Shown piece after piece: positions 22,101 through 41,930 of a stretch of DNA of 64,000 bases. The notes under the pieces were generated by a model that was given only the letters and a program-made list of their open reading frames with translations, was not told the origin of the DNA and did no database searches. Made by a program: the position numbers and the translations under genes. Within the stretch, counting starts at the first letter, position 1. Every line of letters starts with the position of its first letter. Origin of the DNA: Elysia crispata (Eukaryota > Mollusca > Gastropoda > Plakobranchidae); contig JAWDGP010005809.1 in NCBI GenBank assembly GCA_033675545.1, forward strand, positions 279,501 through 343,500, read 5' to 3'.

Positions 22101-25100
22101 ATTATCTCTAACAATAAAAAAGTTTTATGTGAATAAAGCTTATTCTTGACGCTATTTGGAGTGCATGAAATCAATGTAGTCTACACAAAAGGAACTAATG
22201 GAAAAGAAAAATTCACATATTGTATAACAATAGAGCTAAGTGACAAATCACTTGTCAGAGGCTTGTTTTCAATAAATTGTATAAAAAATCTGTATGGGAG
22301 ATTAATAAAAAAAACCCCCCCAAAACAATGGAATTACAATTGTCATGATAAGTCAAGACATTGGTTTTGAGCCAATTTGCAAAACTGATACAATTGATGG
22401 GAAAGGAAAAAACCAAAAACTAATGATCTTAATTTTCACTTCTCTTTACTATTAAATGCTGCTGATCTTTGAATCTTCCATGTAAATAGAAATGGCATAC
22501 CCTTATGGAAAAGTGAAAAGAAATTTCTATATCACTATAAGTACTGATACATGTGAACACAAAATGCAATGAACAAGCCAGAAAACTTGGATAATATCAA
22601 TGTTTAAATGAAGATGGCATTGATGCTCGTCAGTTTTTAGCAATGACTAACCTGACTTGAGTTATCACTGCTCAAGTCTCAGAATTATTATATCTCGAAT
22701 TAGATCAATGAATTTGAAGACTTGAGCAATATGTCCCTTCCTCTTTTAAACACACAAGTGTTTTTATAGTGCCAGTTTTTCTAGCCTTATTAATTGCATT
22801 GAAATTTTAACTCAACCCCACCTAGGTAACTCCAGCTCAGGTAAAGCACTGATCCTAAGAGAAGGGACGCAACTCCATGCAAAGAATAGATCTATACATT
22901 TAAAAAAACATTGCAATCCAACAAAACAAAATAAAATTATGAAATAAACTGTAAAAAAAAACCTAAAGGTCTTGAACTTTTAAGAAAAAAAGGTTTCATG
23001 ACAGTAAACGAATTTTTTAAGACTTCCTCAATTCAGGCCGACTCCACCACCATTTCAGTTGTTTCACCATCAACATCCCACTTCACCACCATGTCCACAT
23101 CACAATCTGACTCCTGATCTCAAATGGGCAATGGTCATTATTTTCATGCTGATTGTAGGAGAACCATGCAGATAACCAAAATAAACAGTTTCTCACTTTC
23201 TGTAGCATTCCTAAGATGATCCATGTGATCATCCATCCCAAAGTTAGGATAGATCTAGCATAGGCCTTGAAGTCTCCAAAAATTGCGGACAAAAAAAGCC
23301 AACTTTGAAGCGTGTTTTTAGACCTAAATCTAGTCCGAAAACGAAATTAAAATAACCAAAACAGACTAAAGTAAAGTGTCCTATAAATCTAATTGTAAAT
23401 GAGGTTTGTACAAGATTTCTGCCACTTATAAGGAAAGAAAGTAGACACCCAGAAAATGAAAGTAAACAGGCGATGACAAGCGATATAGGTACACAACATA
23501 GTGGTCCATTATGGTGACGGCAGGTGATATAGGTGAAAATGAGTTAAAACTACTTTCCCTAAAGCTTTGAGGGCTAAACAGAGTAAAGGTTACTTTAAAA
23601 ATTCATCAGTTGAAAAAAAAATTTTTGGAAATAATCTTGTTAACACTTGAATACCTAGACCTGTCTTTTCCCAGTAGTAAACTTAAGTACATCCATTTTG
23701 CTAAAAATCTACTGCATGTTCCGCCCAATCAACTGGCTACATAGTTTCACATGTTTTGCACATGTTTAAAAGGATAAACAACAAAAAAATAAAAATATTC
23801 CTAGTTAGGGAGCTTCTAGTTTGGTCTAATGGTAGACCAAATGGATCAACACAGGAATTCTACCTCTACCTCTATCTTGTATTCTATAATAACAATAAAT
23901 CACTATTCCATTGCGCTGTCGTTGTCCCCTGAAAAAAAAAACAACAAAAAAACTGACACATAGTGAGCGAACTTTCTCTTCTGTGTGGCTGTCTAGGTAA
24001 AGCCATCTGAAATTCTCTAGATCAGCACCAGTTGTAGCGCTCCCATTTTATTGTGGCCTCTAAAAATTGCAGTCACAGATGAAAGTAGAATCACATATTC
24101 CAGACCTATGTCAAATTAAAAATCTTCAAATTCTGTTCCCCCCCAAACACACACAAGAAGTGCATGGAAAAAAAAAAGATTGGAATATGAATACCTTGGA
24201 ATATTCTATGAAACCTTGGAACTCTTCCTTTAAATCGACTTGGCTTCAACAGAGATAATCATTTTACATTGGGACTGGGATTCGTTATTTTTCTTCTTGA
24301 TACACCTAAATATGTATAACATATGTATAAACCGGTTTGAACTCCTGTAAATCTTTTCAAAAACAAACTTTTGTCCAGCAGCCTGGAAAAATCATGTTCG
24401 AGACCCCAGCACAAACTTCAGATCTGCACATCTGAGCAAATAACAATGATCTACAAAGTTAATATTATTACAATTTAAAGTCCTGAGATAAGATCAACCC
24501 ATCAAGTTAATGTTCTTTAAGTTATAGCCATACTATTTTTAAATCTCGAACAGCAATCAATTTTATTTTATTAGTTCCATGAAATTTTTTTGAGGCTTCC
24601 TCATAAAATAAAGACAAGAGAGTCCTGACTGAGAATCACAAATATTATGTAGAGAATTCTTGCTATATGACCTCTGTGAAAATCTCTTGTCATTCCAAAA
24701 AAAAAAAAAAATTTTTTCTTTGCTGTTGTTTTCCTAACATCTTCACATTTCAAAATGAAATTGATCACAAAATTAAATTATGCAAGAATAAATCACAGAA
24801 ACTGAGTTACTCCCAAAGATAGAGTTCTGCTGTTAGATTAACAAAAAAGTTATTATACACTCCAATGGCATAATCGAATCACCTTTTATTTGAGAAGTGG
24901 GAAGGCTAGACAAAAAATTCAGACCTCAAAATCAAGCGATGGTGCTTACACATGAAACATACGATGCAGTGAATATAATGCAACTGCAACATAAGTTTAA
25001 AGACCTGTTACCTCTGAAATCAGATTGAAACTGATAAAATCTAGAGATTTGAAACATCGAGAGCAAAGAGACACAAGTTGCACATATATGTGTAGAATGG

Positions 25101-25730
25101 GAGCCAGGTCAAGATAGAAATTGATTCTTTGATATCCCTTGAATTATTTACTTTTAAGAAGCTTGGGACCCAAAAATGCTAGATTTACAATTGATTCAAA
25201 CATTAAAAAAATACTTATTTTTTTTTTGTCAAAAGTGACTTCTATCCCACGCTGTCTGTCTAACAAATAATAACAGAAATCACAAACTGCAAGAACTGAA
25301 GACCTTGAGCATCATACCCCTCATCCGTTTTGTGGATGCTACATAAATGAATTCAGTATTATAAATAGTTGGAGAAAACTGAGGACAGAACAATTACAGA
25401 GTGATATAACTTATGGGGTTCTTCATCATCATATAATCGTCCTTTTCCTTTTGTTGCAAATGGATTCTAAATGAATTCAAAGAGAACTAAAAATTGTAGA
25501 ATAGAATACAACCTGTTCATAGAACCTTATTTATATTTTAAAACAAGATCTCTAGCTTTAAAACGTTAATCTAACCTAGATGTGCCAAGATCTTTGGCTA
25601 ACGTGCATAAACAGATCTATCTAAAGAGAGGATGATATTTCACTTGTCAAAGTCATTTAAGCACAACACACTGGAAGATTTGGCAGAAGTCTTTAAATTT
25701 CAACTTAAAACAAGCTAAACTTCTCAAGTG
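16150..25730. other. long gene-poor AT-rich stretch
   Basis: No open frame here exceeds about 90 codons, and none shows a convincing domain. The right-hand part (about 24.5-25.9 kb) is probably 3' UTR of the minus-strand zinc-finger gene. An AATAAA on the minus strand lies near 24880. The rest shows only short poly-A/T runs. Confidence 0.45.
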
Positions 25731-25930
25731 ACTAGGCTCAACCTGAAAGTTTATGAGGCCTAAAAACACCATCTTTTTTGTAATCAAAATTGTAGACTTC
25801 ATTTTGCCTATAGCAAAGTAAACCTAAAATTTTGCCAAGCTGTATGACATTCAATAACATTACACATAAATGTATGTATAAAAAATATATACAACAAATG
25901 GAAAAAGGTTGCAATGGCTTGAGAAATAAA

Positions 25931-32227
<6,297 letters not shown>

Positions 32228-32307
32228 ACCAACTTCAGGTGGCGGAGCGAAGCTGGTTACCCTCAAAAGCTTACCACACTGGCTACATTACGCCTGCTAC
32301 TGAAGAC

Positions 32308-33670
32308 CTGAAAAGCATGACATAATTGATATGGTAAAAGCTTGTGAGTAAAACAATAAACGGTGCATCAGAATTGGTAAACTTGATTTTATTTAAAATT
32401 TCTTTATTTCAGTGTTGACAGGAAGCCTTTATATATTCTTAATTATTGTAACTTTCAAACAAATCCATGCTGTGTGTTTGTTTCCAATTATTGCTGACAT
32501 TACATATTGCACAGAACAGATGAAATATAATTTTTTGTAAAGAGATTTTTAAAAGTGCACTTGAACAAGCATTAATTAAATTACAATATTATAATTGAAA
32601 CTTAACATACTGAGAAATTATATATAAATGGCAGGTGCCATTTGCAGTGATGGAGGGCCATTTGACTATATTAAAAAATGACAACTTTAAATTTTAAATC
32701 TCTTCATGAAATGCAGCCAAAAAGTCAATTTTAACTTCTTTTAACTTGAAATTGAAGTTTAAAACCAAGTTCTTATCATTATCAAGTCAAAGTCAGTCAA
32801 CAGGCAAAGAAGAATTGTTAGTTGAGAGCTACTGATCACTCTATAAATTGCCTATTGGTTTCCAACAGCAAGTATCATTAGCAGTGAAATATTTCTAATG
32901 ATTTCGTTCCTGAAATTATTACGAGACTCTTAAATCTAAGAGAAAAATCATTTCCAATCTTCCCTCACATGCAGTCTCAAAACCATTATAACTCCATTTT
33001 TTCATGATGGAGGAAAATATTTAGGCCTAGACTTAGAGTTAAGCAGGGTAAATTTTCACAATTCCTGAGTCTAACTTTCTGTCAAGACATTGATATAGAG
33101 ATATTAGCCATACAGCATCATAGTCTTAGAGATAAATAAATTGGTTTAATTTAGCTTTGATGCATTCATGGGTAATACCCATTCTTGATTCAGATCTAGA
33201 TCTGAAGTTTTAACACCGCTAGGCCTAAAATACATCATATTTAAGGTCTAGATCTACTTTTGCTGAACTAATGAGAAATGATACAGGTATAAAATAAATC
33301 ACAAATGAAAGAGGTGGTTTCGTCCACACATAAATAATTGCCCTTCATGTTTGCTTTTACAGAATAACCTTTAATTCGGTTAATTTTTCGATCTCCACCC
33401 ACTCACGAGATATCCGGATTAATTGTCGAACGTCCAAGTTGAGGATGTTCATAATCCAGTCCAACAGAATCGATAAGTTCTACCGCTACATGCAATTTCA
33501 ATAACGATCCGTTATTTCCTGAGTTTATTAATAAGAGAAAAAGGAAAACTATAGATTGATAAAGTTTTAAGCAAGGCGAATTCGCTAAACTGATGATTGG
33601 GTTTTATCTTGGTTAGACTTCGAGGCGCCATTGTCGTCATTTTTTTTTACTTTGAATCTAGAGATTGCTT
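32308..33670 (-). other. probable 5' UTR intron of the NRF-1-like gene
   Basis: Exon 32177-32307 starts after cttttcag and has an in-frame stop before its ATG. A donor-like CGCAAG|gtgagtaa on the minus strand at 33685 could pair with that acceptor. No coding sequence is seen between. Confidence 0.4.
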
Positions 33671-33684
33671 CCTTTGTTACTCAC

Positions 33685-33915
33685 CTTGCGACTTTAGGGC
33701 CAGTTCGACTGAGCCAAATAAGATCATCCATGACAACACATATTTAAAATCAACATAGACAGCGATGAAAAATAACACTAAACACAACAAATTAGAGAAG
33801 GTAAGGAAGCAAGGAGCGACAATACAATTATTACTTTCGACGCTTGTAATGCTCATTGGTGTTATCGCCCCTTGACCTAGTTACTTCCGGTACTTAGTAT
33901 TCATGACGTCATAGA
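33685..33915 (-). promoter_or_regulatory. candidate promoter and noncoding exon 1 of the NRF-1-like gene
   Basis: On the minus strand a donor-like gtgagtaa follows base 33685, giving a plausible noncoding first exon. Just upstream are an ETS-type site (ACTTCCGG, 33883-33890) and a perfect CRE (TGACGTCA, 33904-33911). ETS and CRE boxes are common in TATA-less housekeeping promoters. The transcription start itself cannot be seen. Confidence 0.4.
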
Positions 33916-34429
33916 GCCTGGCAAAGGCCTAGCCCTAATCTGTATCGTTTGTGGATTGGTTGGTTACATGAGCCACCTAAAGCAAGGCTACAGTTCTGCT
34001 TACATCTAGGATAACGTAAGCCTAAACGCAATATACTTCTTAGGGAGTGGCGTGGAGAAAGATTGTGACATACACAGAGCATGCAAGACAACATAAAAAA
34101 TAACAAAGCTCAGGTACAATAATCCTGTCGTTAGGTTGAGATCTCACACTGGTCACATAACTTGGCGACGCCACACACTCAGTCAAAAAATGCTAGGTTT
34201 GAATCCCGCGGATAGAAAATGAGTTTGATGATAGTGGAGTGGCTTTACGGAGTAATAGTAGTTCACGTAATGATCACCTCAACAGTTTGATAAATAGCAG
34301 CTTTACTCCACATTTCCTCCCTTTTGCCCCCACCCCCTTTCCCTTTAGTTGAACGCGCGAGTCACTGCTCGGAAAAGTTTTATGCATGAAGAAAGAGAAA
34401 CAAGAACAAACATCTTGATCTTTGTCGTC

Positions 34430-35210
34430 CACAGAGATACTTCCGGTAATGATAAAGCTAAAAATAATGTTTCAGAGGGACGCTATTGTGTTGAATGTTA
34501 TACATCTCTCAAAACATGACAAGTGTCAAACAGGACACCATATAATCGTTATCCATAATCTCACTTCCGGTTACAAGTAAGGTACTGTTCAAGTCAAGTT
34601 GTGGTGATATATGGCCTATTCTAAGTATATTTGTTCTGCATAAGCTCACTCCCGGTCACAACCAACATTGTAGGCAAGCCTTACTGTTGTGGTGTTATAT
34701 GACTTATTTAAAGCATTCATATTGTTTACAGAGGGCATATTAGTTCTACATAAGCTTACTTCCGGTCACTAAGATACTGTCCGAGCCATACTGCTGTCGT
34801 GTTATATGACCTATTTAAAGCATTCATATGTTTACAGAGGGTATATTTTTTCTGCATAAGCTTACTTCCGTTCACAACCATTGAATAATGTGTGCGAGCC
34901 ATACTGTTGTGCTGTAATACACCCTATTCGAAGCATTTATAACAGAAGAAACATATACTCAATAACTCCACTTCTGTCTCAACCAAGATGCTGTTGGAGC
35001 CATATTGTGGTCTTATATGACCTAGTCAGCGCTTTTCTAATTACGGAGGGCATATTTGTTCTCCATAAGCATTCTTCCGGTGACGATTAAGATGGTGTCC
35101 AGATCACCGTACTGCTTTATCATACAAACTTTTCAAAACAATGAAGTCAAAGGGACGCCTTATTTAATATATGTTCTGTAAAATCTTACCTACGGTCACA
35201 ACCTTATTGG
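34430..35210 (+). repeat. degenerate ~105-bp tandem repeat carrying ETS-like motif
   Basis: About eight units, each with a CATAAGCTTACTTCCGGTCA-like word. The ACTTCCGG-like core recurs near 34438, 34563, 34647, 34758, 34863, 34969, 35073 and 35186. Other shared pieces are GAGCCATACTG, GTTATATGACCTA and CAGAGGGCATAT. Unit length varies from about 84 to 125 bp. The ETS core is more conserved than much of the unit, though two copies have lost it. Confidence 0.8.
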
Positions 35211-37700
35211 TTCGTACGTCACGCTACAGCTTTGCTATTCATAATAAATTATTCAAAATAATTTCCGCAGGAGACGTGTCTCTCTTCTCTATACATGTAT
35301 TAGTTTTTTTTTTTTTTTTTGGAGGGGGATGGGGGTGGCCAGCGAGGTGTAAACGGCTATGATTGTGTATCAGAAACTGTATATCTTTATAAAGCTATGT
35401 GAACAACCTAAGCAAAACAATGGTCTTCACGTACGGTAACTATAGATTTCGCCAATCACCTGGTTGCCGAGCTTCAGATCCATGGACATCGAGTCTCTCG
35501 ACCTCTTTCAGCCCAGAGTGACCCGGAGGCTGCGTCATCCTTGCGATATTCTACCACGAACCACTTTAGTTTTCTCTTCAAACAATCTTGTTAAAAGGCG
35601 TCATAGCTTTAACAGACTAATCGGATATTGCTCAGCTCTCTGTTGTTCAAGAAGGCCGTGGTTAGGGGAGGGGGGGGGGGCATAGCCAAAGAGATCAGAT
35701 ACCTTGCCAGGAGCAGGATGTCCTATTAGTATTACCATTTCTCCATTAACATAGCGAACTATATCTTGACATCTTCATGGATATGTTTGCTGTATTCTCG
35801 GCTATCTGGCACACGCCTGCGCCTATATTTATTCAAGAATAACCGTGCTTGTTCTCCAGCAGAACTGACAAGGTTCATCGCCACCGAGTTTTGGAGTGTT
35901 AAATTACCTCCGAAATTTGACACTCTTTTTTTCTCTTTGCAACATCCAATACAATCATGGCCTTAATTTTAAGGGAAACAACTCGTTTTTAATTTATGTT
36001 ACAGCTTTATCTCCTTTCTTTCTCATTATAATGAAAAACAACACCAGAGGCGGATAAATAGCATGGAAACTTAAAAAAAACCCAAAATCCTCTGCACAAA
36101 AATAGCTGAGAAAAAATGTTAACATGTACTTAGATTTTTATCGCGTACATGATTAAATTTTTAAAAAAAAATCGTCTAAACTAAGTTTAAATTTGTAACA
36201 AAATCGATACATATTTTAAAATATTTTCTTCTTATTTTCTTTCACAATGTACCCTTAATATGCTTATGAGTTTTTAAGTAATTTAATACGTACAAAAAAT
36301 AGGTAAACGTATCTTTTATCTACCACACAACATTAACAACACAGTGCATTACCTGCTAGATAAACACAGTTTAACTCTCGAGAGTTCTGCCTCCGAGCGT
36401 ACAGCCTAAGATTAGAGAAATTTACTGACCTTTTATAAGAATCTCCTAGCTTTATTTATTTAGTTGTTTTTTTTTAACTCGTTTTAGAACTTTTTACGAG
36501 GATAATTTTGGAACAAAGGCATTTAAAATTAAATACATTCTTGGAGGATTTTCTATTCATTAAATCATAGCATCCTCGATCGATCGAATCTCCAGGTCTT
36601 GGAATGCTTTTAGCGGGTTTTCTTCTTCGAACTATGAGAGAAAACAACCTGACATAATGTATTTCAAAGATGAAACCAAGAAAATGGCTTGGATTTTCTT
36701 TCCTCACAGTAGTGCAAACAGGAATCGGCCGTTTGACACAGTGAGTACATGTATTTTGATAAAGATTTATCCATTCTTGAATTAGTTGAAAAATGGATCA
36801 AGGAAGAAAAGAAAACTTCTAAGTTACGGTAAAGAGAGAGGGATCCAAGCCCCAAGAAGGACAGTTGATTTAGACTAGAGTTTATTCGCGTGCCTCTTAA
36901 AAGTGCTAAATTTACTTAAACACCAGTTAAGTTCTTGTATGTTGAATCATAAATGTATGGCCTTAATCATGGAATGAAAAGTTCTGAATAATTATGAAGA
37001 AAAAGTTATCTCAGAGATTTGTAGTTTTAAAGCTTAACATAAAAGGAACAGAAATAGATCTTTTGTTTGTGTCACCTAGATCTGCTTTCATTTGTCTATG
37101 ATTGTGGTCTTGAATTCAAGGGTCGTTACAGCCTATTTTAAATTTAATATTATTATTGAACCAAAGAAAGTAGGCCTGTAAACATTACTGTTCAGATAAA
37201 TGCTCTTACGTTTTTTTTTCTTTCTGCATGTATTTCCATTAGTTTGTTCACTGCCTTGATAAGCTTTGAAAAATTTAAATGCCCCTAAAGATACCGTGGT
37301 GTATCATTGACCGATCAGCGAAAACTTGATCGACTAGAGCAACCCACACCGTTTCTTGTCTATGAGACTGAGAGACTTCGGCTTTTTGTCATGTGTCTAG
37401 GTCACAAGGGGCATAATCTAATGTTACTCCTATCGCAATCGTTATTCTTTCGGTTGACTCCCTTATACCAGGTTTTGAATTGAGTGACACCAAACAATGT
37501 TTTTAAATTTCACAAACACACAAGGAAACACATTATACGTCTATTTCCCGTAATGAAATTAATTAAAAGCATTGCTATAATCACCCTGGTTTTTGGTTTA
37601 AAACATTTATCCGAAAAATTGTGAATGAATGAAATGAAGACCATGAGGCATACAGACACTGAGGCAGAATAAAAGAAAAGCTCTTCATCCGGTTCGTTAT
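35211..37700. other. noncoding, no gene seen
   Basis: Contains a T-tract followed by a G-rich patch near 35310-35335, a G-run near 35670, and AT-rich sequence. Open frames are below 80 codons with no domain. Confidence 0.4.
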
Positions 37701-37706
37701 CTGTAT

Positions 37707-37710
<4 letters not shown>

Positions 37711-37792
<82 letters not shown>

Positions 37793-37800
37793 TCTCTCTC
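37711..37800. repeat. (TC)n microsatellite
   Basis: About 77 bp of TC, then a short imperfect TTCTCT stretch. An Arg-Glu open frame on the minus strand is an artefact. Confidence 0.97.
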
Positions 37801-37959
37801 TTATACACCTCACTCATCTTCCTTGCCTAATTCGTAGGTTTCAGGGCTTTAATTTCACCGGTTACTGGTATACGCTGACAAAAATCGTCGATCTAAACAA
37901 ACCCAAAATACAAGGATATTAAAATTAGCAGCAATCTAAGTATATGGACACAATCTGAA

Positions 37960-37983
37960 TACACACACACACACACACACACA
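37960..37983. repeat. (AC)n microsatellite
   Basis: About 12 AC dinucleotides. Confidence 0.95.
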
Positions 37984-38429
37984 AAACCCCTCGCAAAAAC
38001 AGCGCATGAACTGAATGACGTTATTCATCGCCAAAAATTAACCTACAGGTCAAATGTGTCCTCTTTATGAACTCCCGTCATATTTCGGTATTGCTGCAAG
38101 TTTCATCGATTCTACTAGAGCTACAAACACAATTCATTGACTTGGTTCCAGTTTTTATTCTTTCATTTCTTTTCCTCTCATGCTCATAATTACAGAGATA
38201 GAAAACTGTTCACTGGCATTCAAATGCACGAGCAGTTAATAACTTTTAGCCTAGACTTTTGTTTAAGACTTTTTTATAAAATGTTTTTCATGAGTTACAA
38301 ACGTGGAGCTCAAAATTATGGCAAAATAAAGCGTCCTTGGATAATATTTCACAGGTTACTTCCCCTACAAAACTAAACGTGGAAGTCATTTTAGATAAAC
38401 ACAGGCCAGTGGCAGCCATTGAATCTTGG

Positions 38430-38725
38430 CGCTATTCCAGCTTCTGTCTTTTATTATCAAACTCCCTCGTCCTATGTGAACACACCTTACTGTGTTTCTT
38501 GGCTCTATTCCAGCTTCTCCCTTTTATTATCAAACCCCGTAGCCCTGTGTGAACACACCCTTACTCACTGTTTCCAATGAGTGTGTGACATACATGTCAA
38601 ATCTTTGTGAAAACGCCCCTACTGTTTCCAATGAGTCAATGAAATACATGTAAAATCTTTGTGAACACACCCTTACTGTTTCCAATGACATACATGTCAA
38701 ATCTCTGTGAAAACTTCTCATACCT
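38430..38725 (+). repeat. two adjacent short tandem repeats
   Basis: First, two ~77-bp copies share ATTCCAGCTTCT, TTTTATTATCAAAC and GTGTGAACACACC. Then three to four ~60-bp copies share CTGTTTCCAATGA, ACATACATGTCAAATC and TTTGTGAAAAC. Confidence 0.75.
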
Positions 38726-38929
38726 ACATGTCAAATAGATGTAAGTCATTTGTACGAACAATTCTTAACAGCTTGATTAAGTTTCAAATTTTACATTTAT
38801 TGCTTTTATGAGTCTTTTCCAAACTTTAAGTCGGTATTGACATTACCCTTCTTTCTCTCCTAACATAGCGGTCTGGTCTATTGCATTAGTAGTTAGTGCT
38901 TTGACAAGTTTCACATCCTTCCAATTTCC

Positions 38930-39090
38930 TTAAGACTCCTAGGAGGTAACATTGGCTCTCTATCAAACTGTGGATGGGGATGGTTAGACAGAATCCGAAA
39001 TCTTCACCAAATGTTCCAGCCAGGAACCAAACCCAAAAGTCCTCACTGTTGGTCCAGCCCTCAGCGCTAGTTGGCGACATTGTCAAGATG
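38930..39090 (-). mobile_element. possible tRNA-derived SINE
   Basis: On the minus strand a GCGCTGAGGGCTGGACC segment and then GGGTTTGGTTCCTGGC resemble the A-box region and B-box (GGTTCGANTCC) of a tRNA-derived SINE. Both are degenerate. Poly-A tail and target duplication were not identified. Confidence 0.35.
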
Positions 39091-39099
39091 GAAAGTATG

Positions 39100-41580
39100 A
39101 CTCAAGGTTAAGAGGTTCTGTAACTCTGTTTTGCTTCAATCAGTCACATATTGGCTACTTGGTCGATATAGATGATTTTATAACACCTTCTTTCACTGGT
39201 TAGTAGGAAATGTGAGAAACTCAAGAAAGTTAACGATTTTTTACAGACTCAAGAAAGTTTACGATTTTTGACAGATCTCTTTAAACAATGTTAATAATCA
39301 GCACAGTCAAAATGAGGGATTGGTATGGGAAAACTTAAATGTTTATTTTTTTGTTTTTGTTTTTGTTTTTCACTATGGCCACAGGCATACCACCAGAATT
39401 AAGTTTTACATTCCATGTAATGTCCATTTCAAAATCTCTTCTCTCCTATATATCTCAATTTCTTAGAACCTCAGAACCTCACAATACTGACTTGCTATAG
39501 ATAGTATAATGCAACTATGTTGGCTTTTTATGGCAATAAATTATTATCTACCCTTGTTGCAAAATAATTCAGTACGCTATTGAGAAAAAATCCTGTAAAT
39601 TGTTTGCAAGTGCAATCAAAACTCAGAAAACACATCTTGCATCATGAGAATTTATTTAAAAAAAAACTTATCTTACTCTTTCATGAAAAAGCATAATTTA
39701 ATTTCTTAAAAGTGTTAAATTAAATGAAACAAAAATCACTCTCAGAGCAGCTGTAAACACTGTAAGAAAATTCAAGTCTCCATCTGTCAAAGCAACAGAT
39801 TAATCAAACCATTCCATAATTGGCTCTGATGACATGAAGAAGTAAAAAGTTATGAAATAACTTAGTAAAAAAATAAACAAAAGGACATGCAGTAGGCTGA
39901 ATATAAAAAAGGCCCAAAAATTAAATGTATACCCATGTAAATAATAAATGTATGAGAAAGACTGGAAAATTTTTTTCCCTGCAAAATGCTATGCATTACA
40001 ACCAGACTGAAAACTCTAAAACCTTAAAAATGGTTCAGCCAACAAAAGTTGATAATTCTTAATGAGACTGGACCAGTTTACAAAACCTAAAGAAAACTTC
40101 CAGTACAACTGAGATGCAGTACTGATAATGATATTCTCTACAATTAAATCTGACCTTCAGCAAAGTTTTGTTTAACTGACCCACCTACCCTCTCTCTCCA
40201 GCTAATTGACCATGATCAAAGAGGTAAATCCCACAGAAGTCTGAAAAGTTATCAATCAACATATCAGAAAATAGAATAAAATACATCAGGTAAAATAATA
40301 ATCAAGTTATGAAATTCTCCTTCAAAAAATTAATATTTTATTTATGGATTAATTGTCTAATATTATATTCTTAATAGAAAATGTGTTTGCACCACACAGA
40401 TACAAGAAAACCCTTTCAGATCCATGGTTTATGATTATTGATAGCTTTCATGATAAATCCTCACAAAAGCATGAAATCCAAAAACCAAAATAATTTTGAT
40501 CTTTTTCCCTGTCTTCAGGGCACCTCTATTTCAAATGACATTGAAAACTTAAAAGCATACCTATAAATGACTAAATTTGACCACTACTGGTTTCTCACAT
40601 CAAAGACAAAGCAAATGACAACACACGGAAAAAAATCATTGAAACCCATTTTAAATTTGTAAAAACCATAGAAAATTTCTTTCATCCTGGTAGAGCAGTA
40701 GAGTTCCCGTAAGTAAAAACCTGAAATTTTGTAGAAAAAAAAATAGCTCACATTCTGAAAGGTCTTAATTCAGGCATTCACATTTTTGTTTTGGCATTTA
40801 GCATATTTGTCAAATTCTCATCTAAAATTTCAAATAATTATGTAATCCAGGTAATGTAAATTGCTTACAAATCAAATTCAAACATCTACAGCAGTACTCG
40901 TAATTTGAAGTCAAAAGGTTAAATTCCCTCATGCCAAGACTCTATTGCCTTGAGAGATGAAGATTTCATTCACTTTTGTTGTTGGCAGAGTAAATATTCA
41001 CTGAGCAGACATGAAATCTAAAAAAATCCAAAGAAATCATCGGCCTGCAGTGACATAGATGGGATGGGAAAAGAAGAGCAAGGCTAGAGCTAGCACAAAA
41101 AAAACGAATCCAACCCTGCAGACACATGTCAGTTTGCTCAAATTGTTTGGATGATCAAAAGTAAATCTTTGTAACAAGAGAAACATCACTCCATCATTCT
41201 CTACCTTCAACACGTGTATTTGAAGAAAAAATTGCCTTGAAAGAGCACATCATAGATAGAATCATAGAATGTTAACGACCATGCCATTGGTCAGAGTTAC
41301 ATGTACATTGTTGCTTACATTTGCAACCAGAATTTATATCAAAATGAAATAAATTGACCCTTCACAAACTCTCAATTGTAAAATTTTCAGTCCAAGTCTT
41401 TATTAAGACTTTTTTCCCCCTCTCCATCTCAGTGTACTAGATTTCTAAACCAGATGATATCCATCCAGATAGCCTCTAAAGTACTGCACACTGTCCAAAA
41501 TTGAAGAAAAAAAACAAAAAAATAACACCTTTGGGCATGGCCTCTTGCAGCTTGCCAGACCATCTTAAGTCGAACAAAAG
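39100..41580. other. noncoding, no gene seen
   Basis: AT-rich with no open frame of note. It could be 3' untranslated sequence of the minus-strand zinc-finger gene or intergenic. Confidence 0.4.
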
Positions 41581-41589
41581 GATGCAAGT

Positions 41590-41930
41590 ACAATCTTAGC
41601 AAGTGTAAGAAGTAAACATGTACACTTGTAGAGAGTGTAACCTGAAGAAGTATACATGTACAGTCTAAGCAAGTGTAACCTGAAGAAGTATACATGTACA
41701 ATCTAAGTGAGTGTAACCTGAAGAAGTATACTTGTACAATCTAAGCAAGTGTAACCTGATAAAGTATACATGTACAATCTAAGCTCGTCTTAACTGAAGA
41801 AGTATACTTGTACAATCTCAGCTCGTATAATCTGAAGAAGTATACTTGTACAATCTCAGCAAGTGTTACATGAAAAAGTATACATGTACATCTTAGCGAG
41901 TGAAAGCTGAAGAAGCAGGAAGCAGACCAA
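41590..41930 (+). repeat. 38-bp minisatellite, about 8-9 copies
   Basis: The unit contains GTGTAACCTGAAGAAGTA followed by TACATGTACAATCTAAGC. CCTGAAG recurs at 38-bp steps (41641, 41679 and onward). Each unit contains a near-palindromic TACATGTA or TACTTGTA core. Confidence 0.9.

Noticed and set aside
23083..23292. Minus-strand frame with a membrane-like segment (ILTLGWMITWIILGML), possibly CD225/dispanin-like
   Set aside because: The similarity is short and mostly hydrophobic composition. Splice sites are weak and no partner exon was found.
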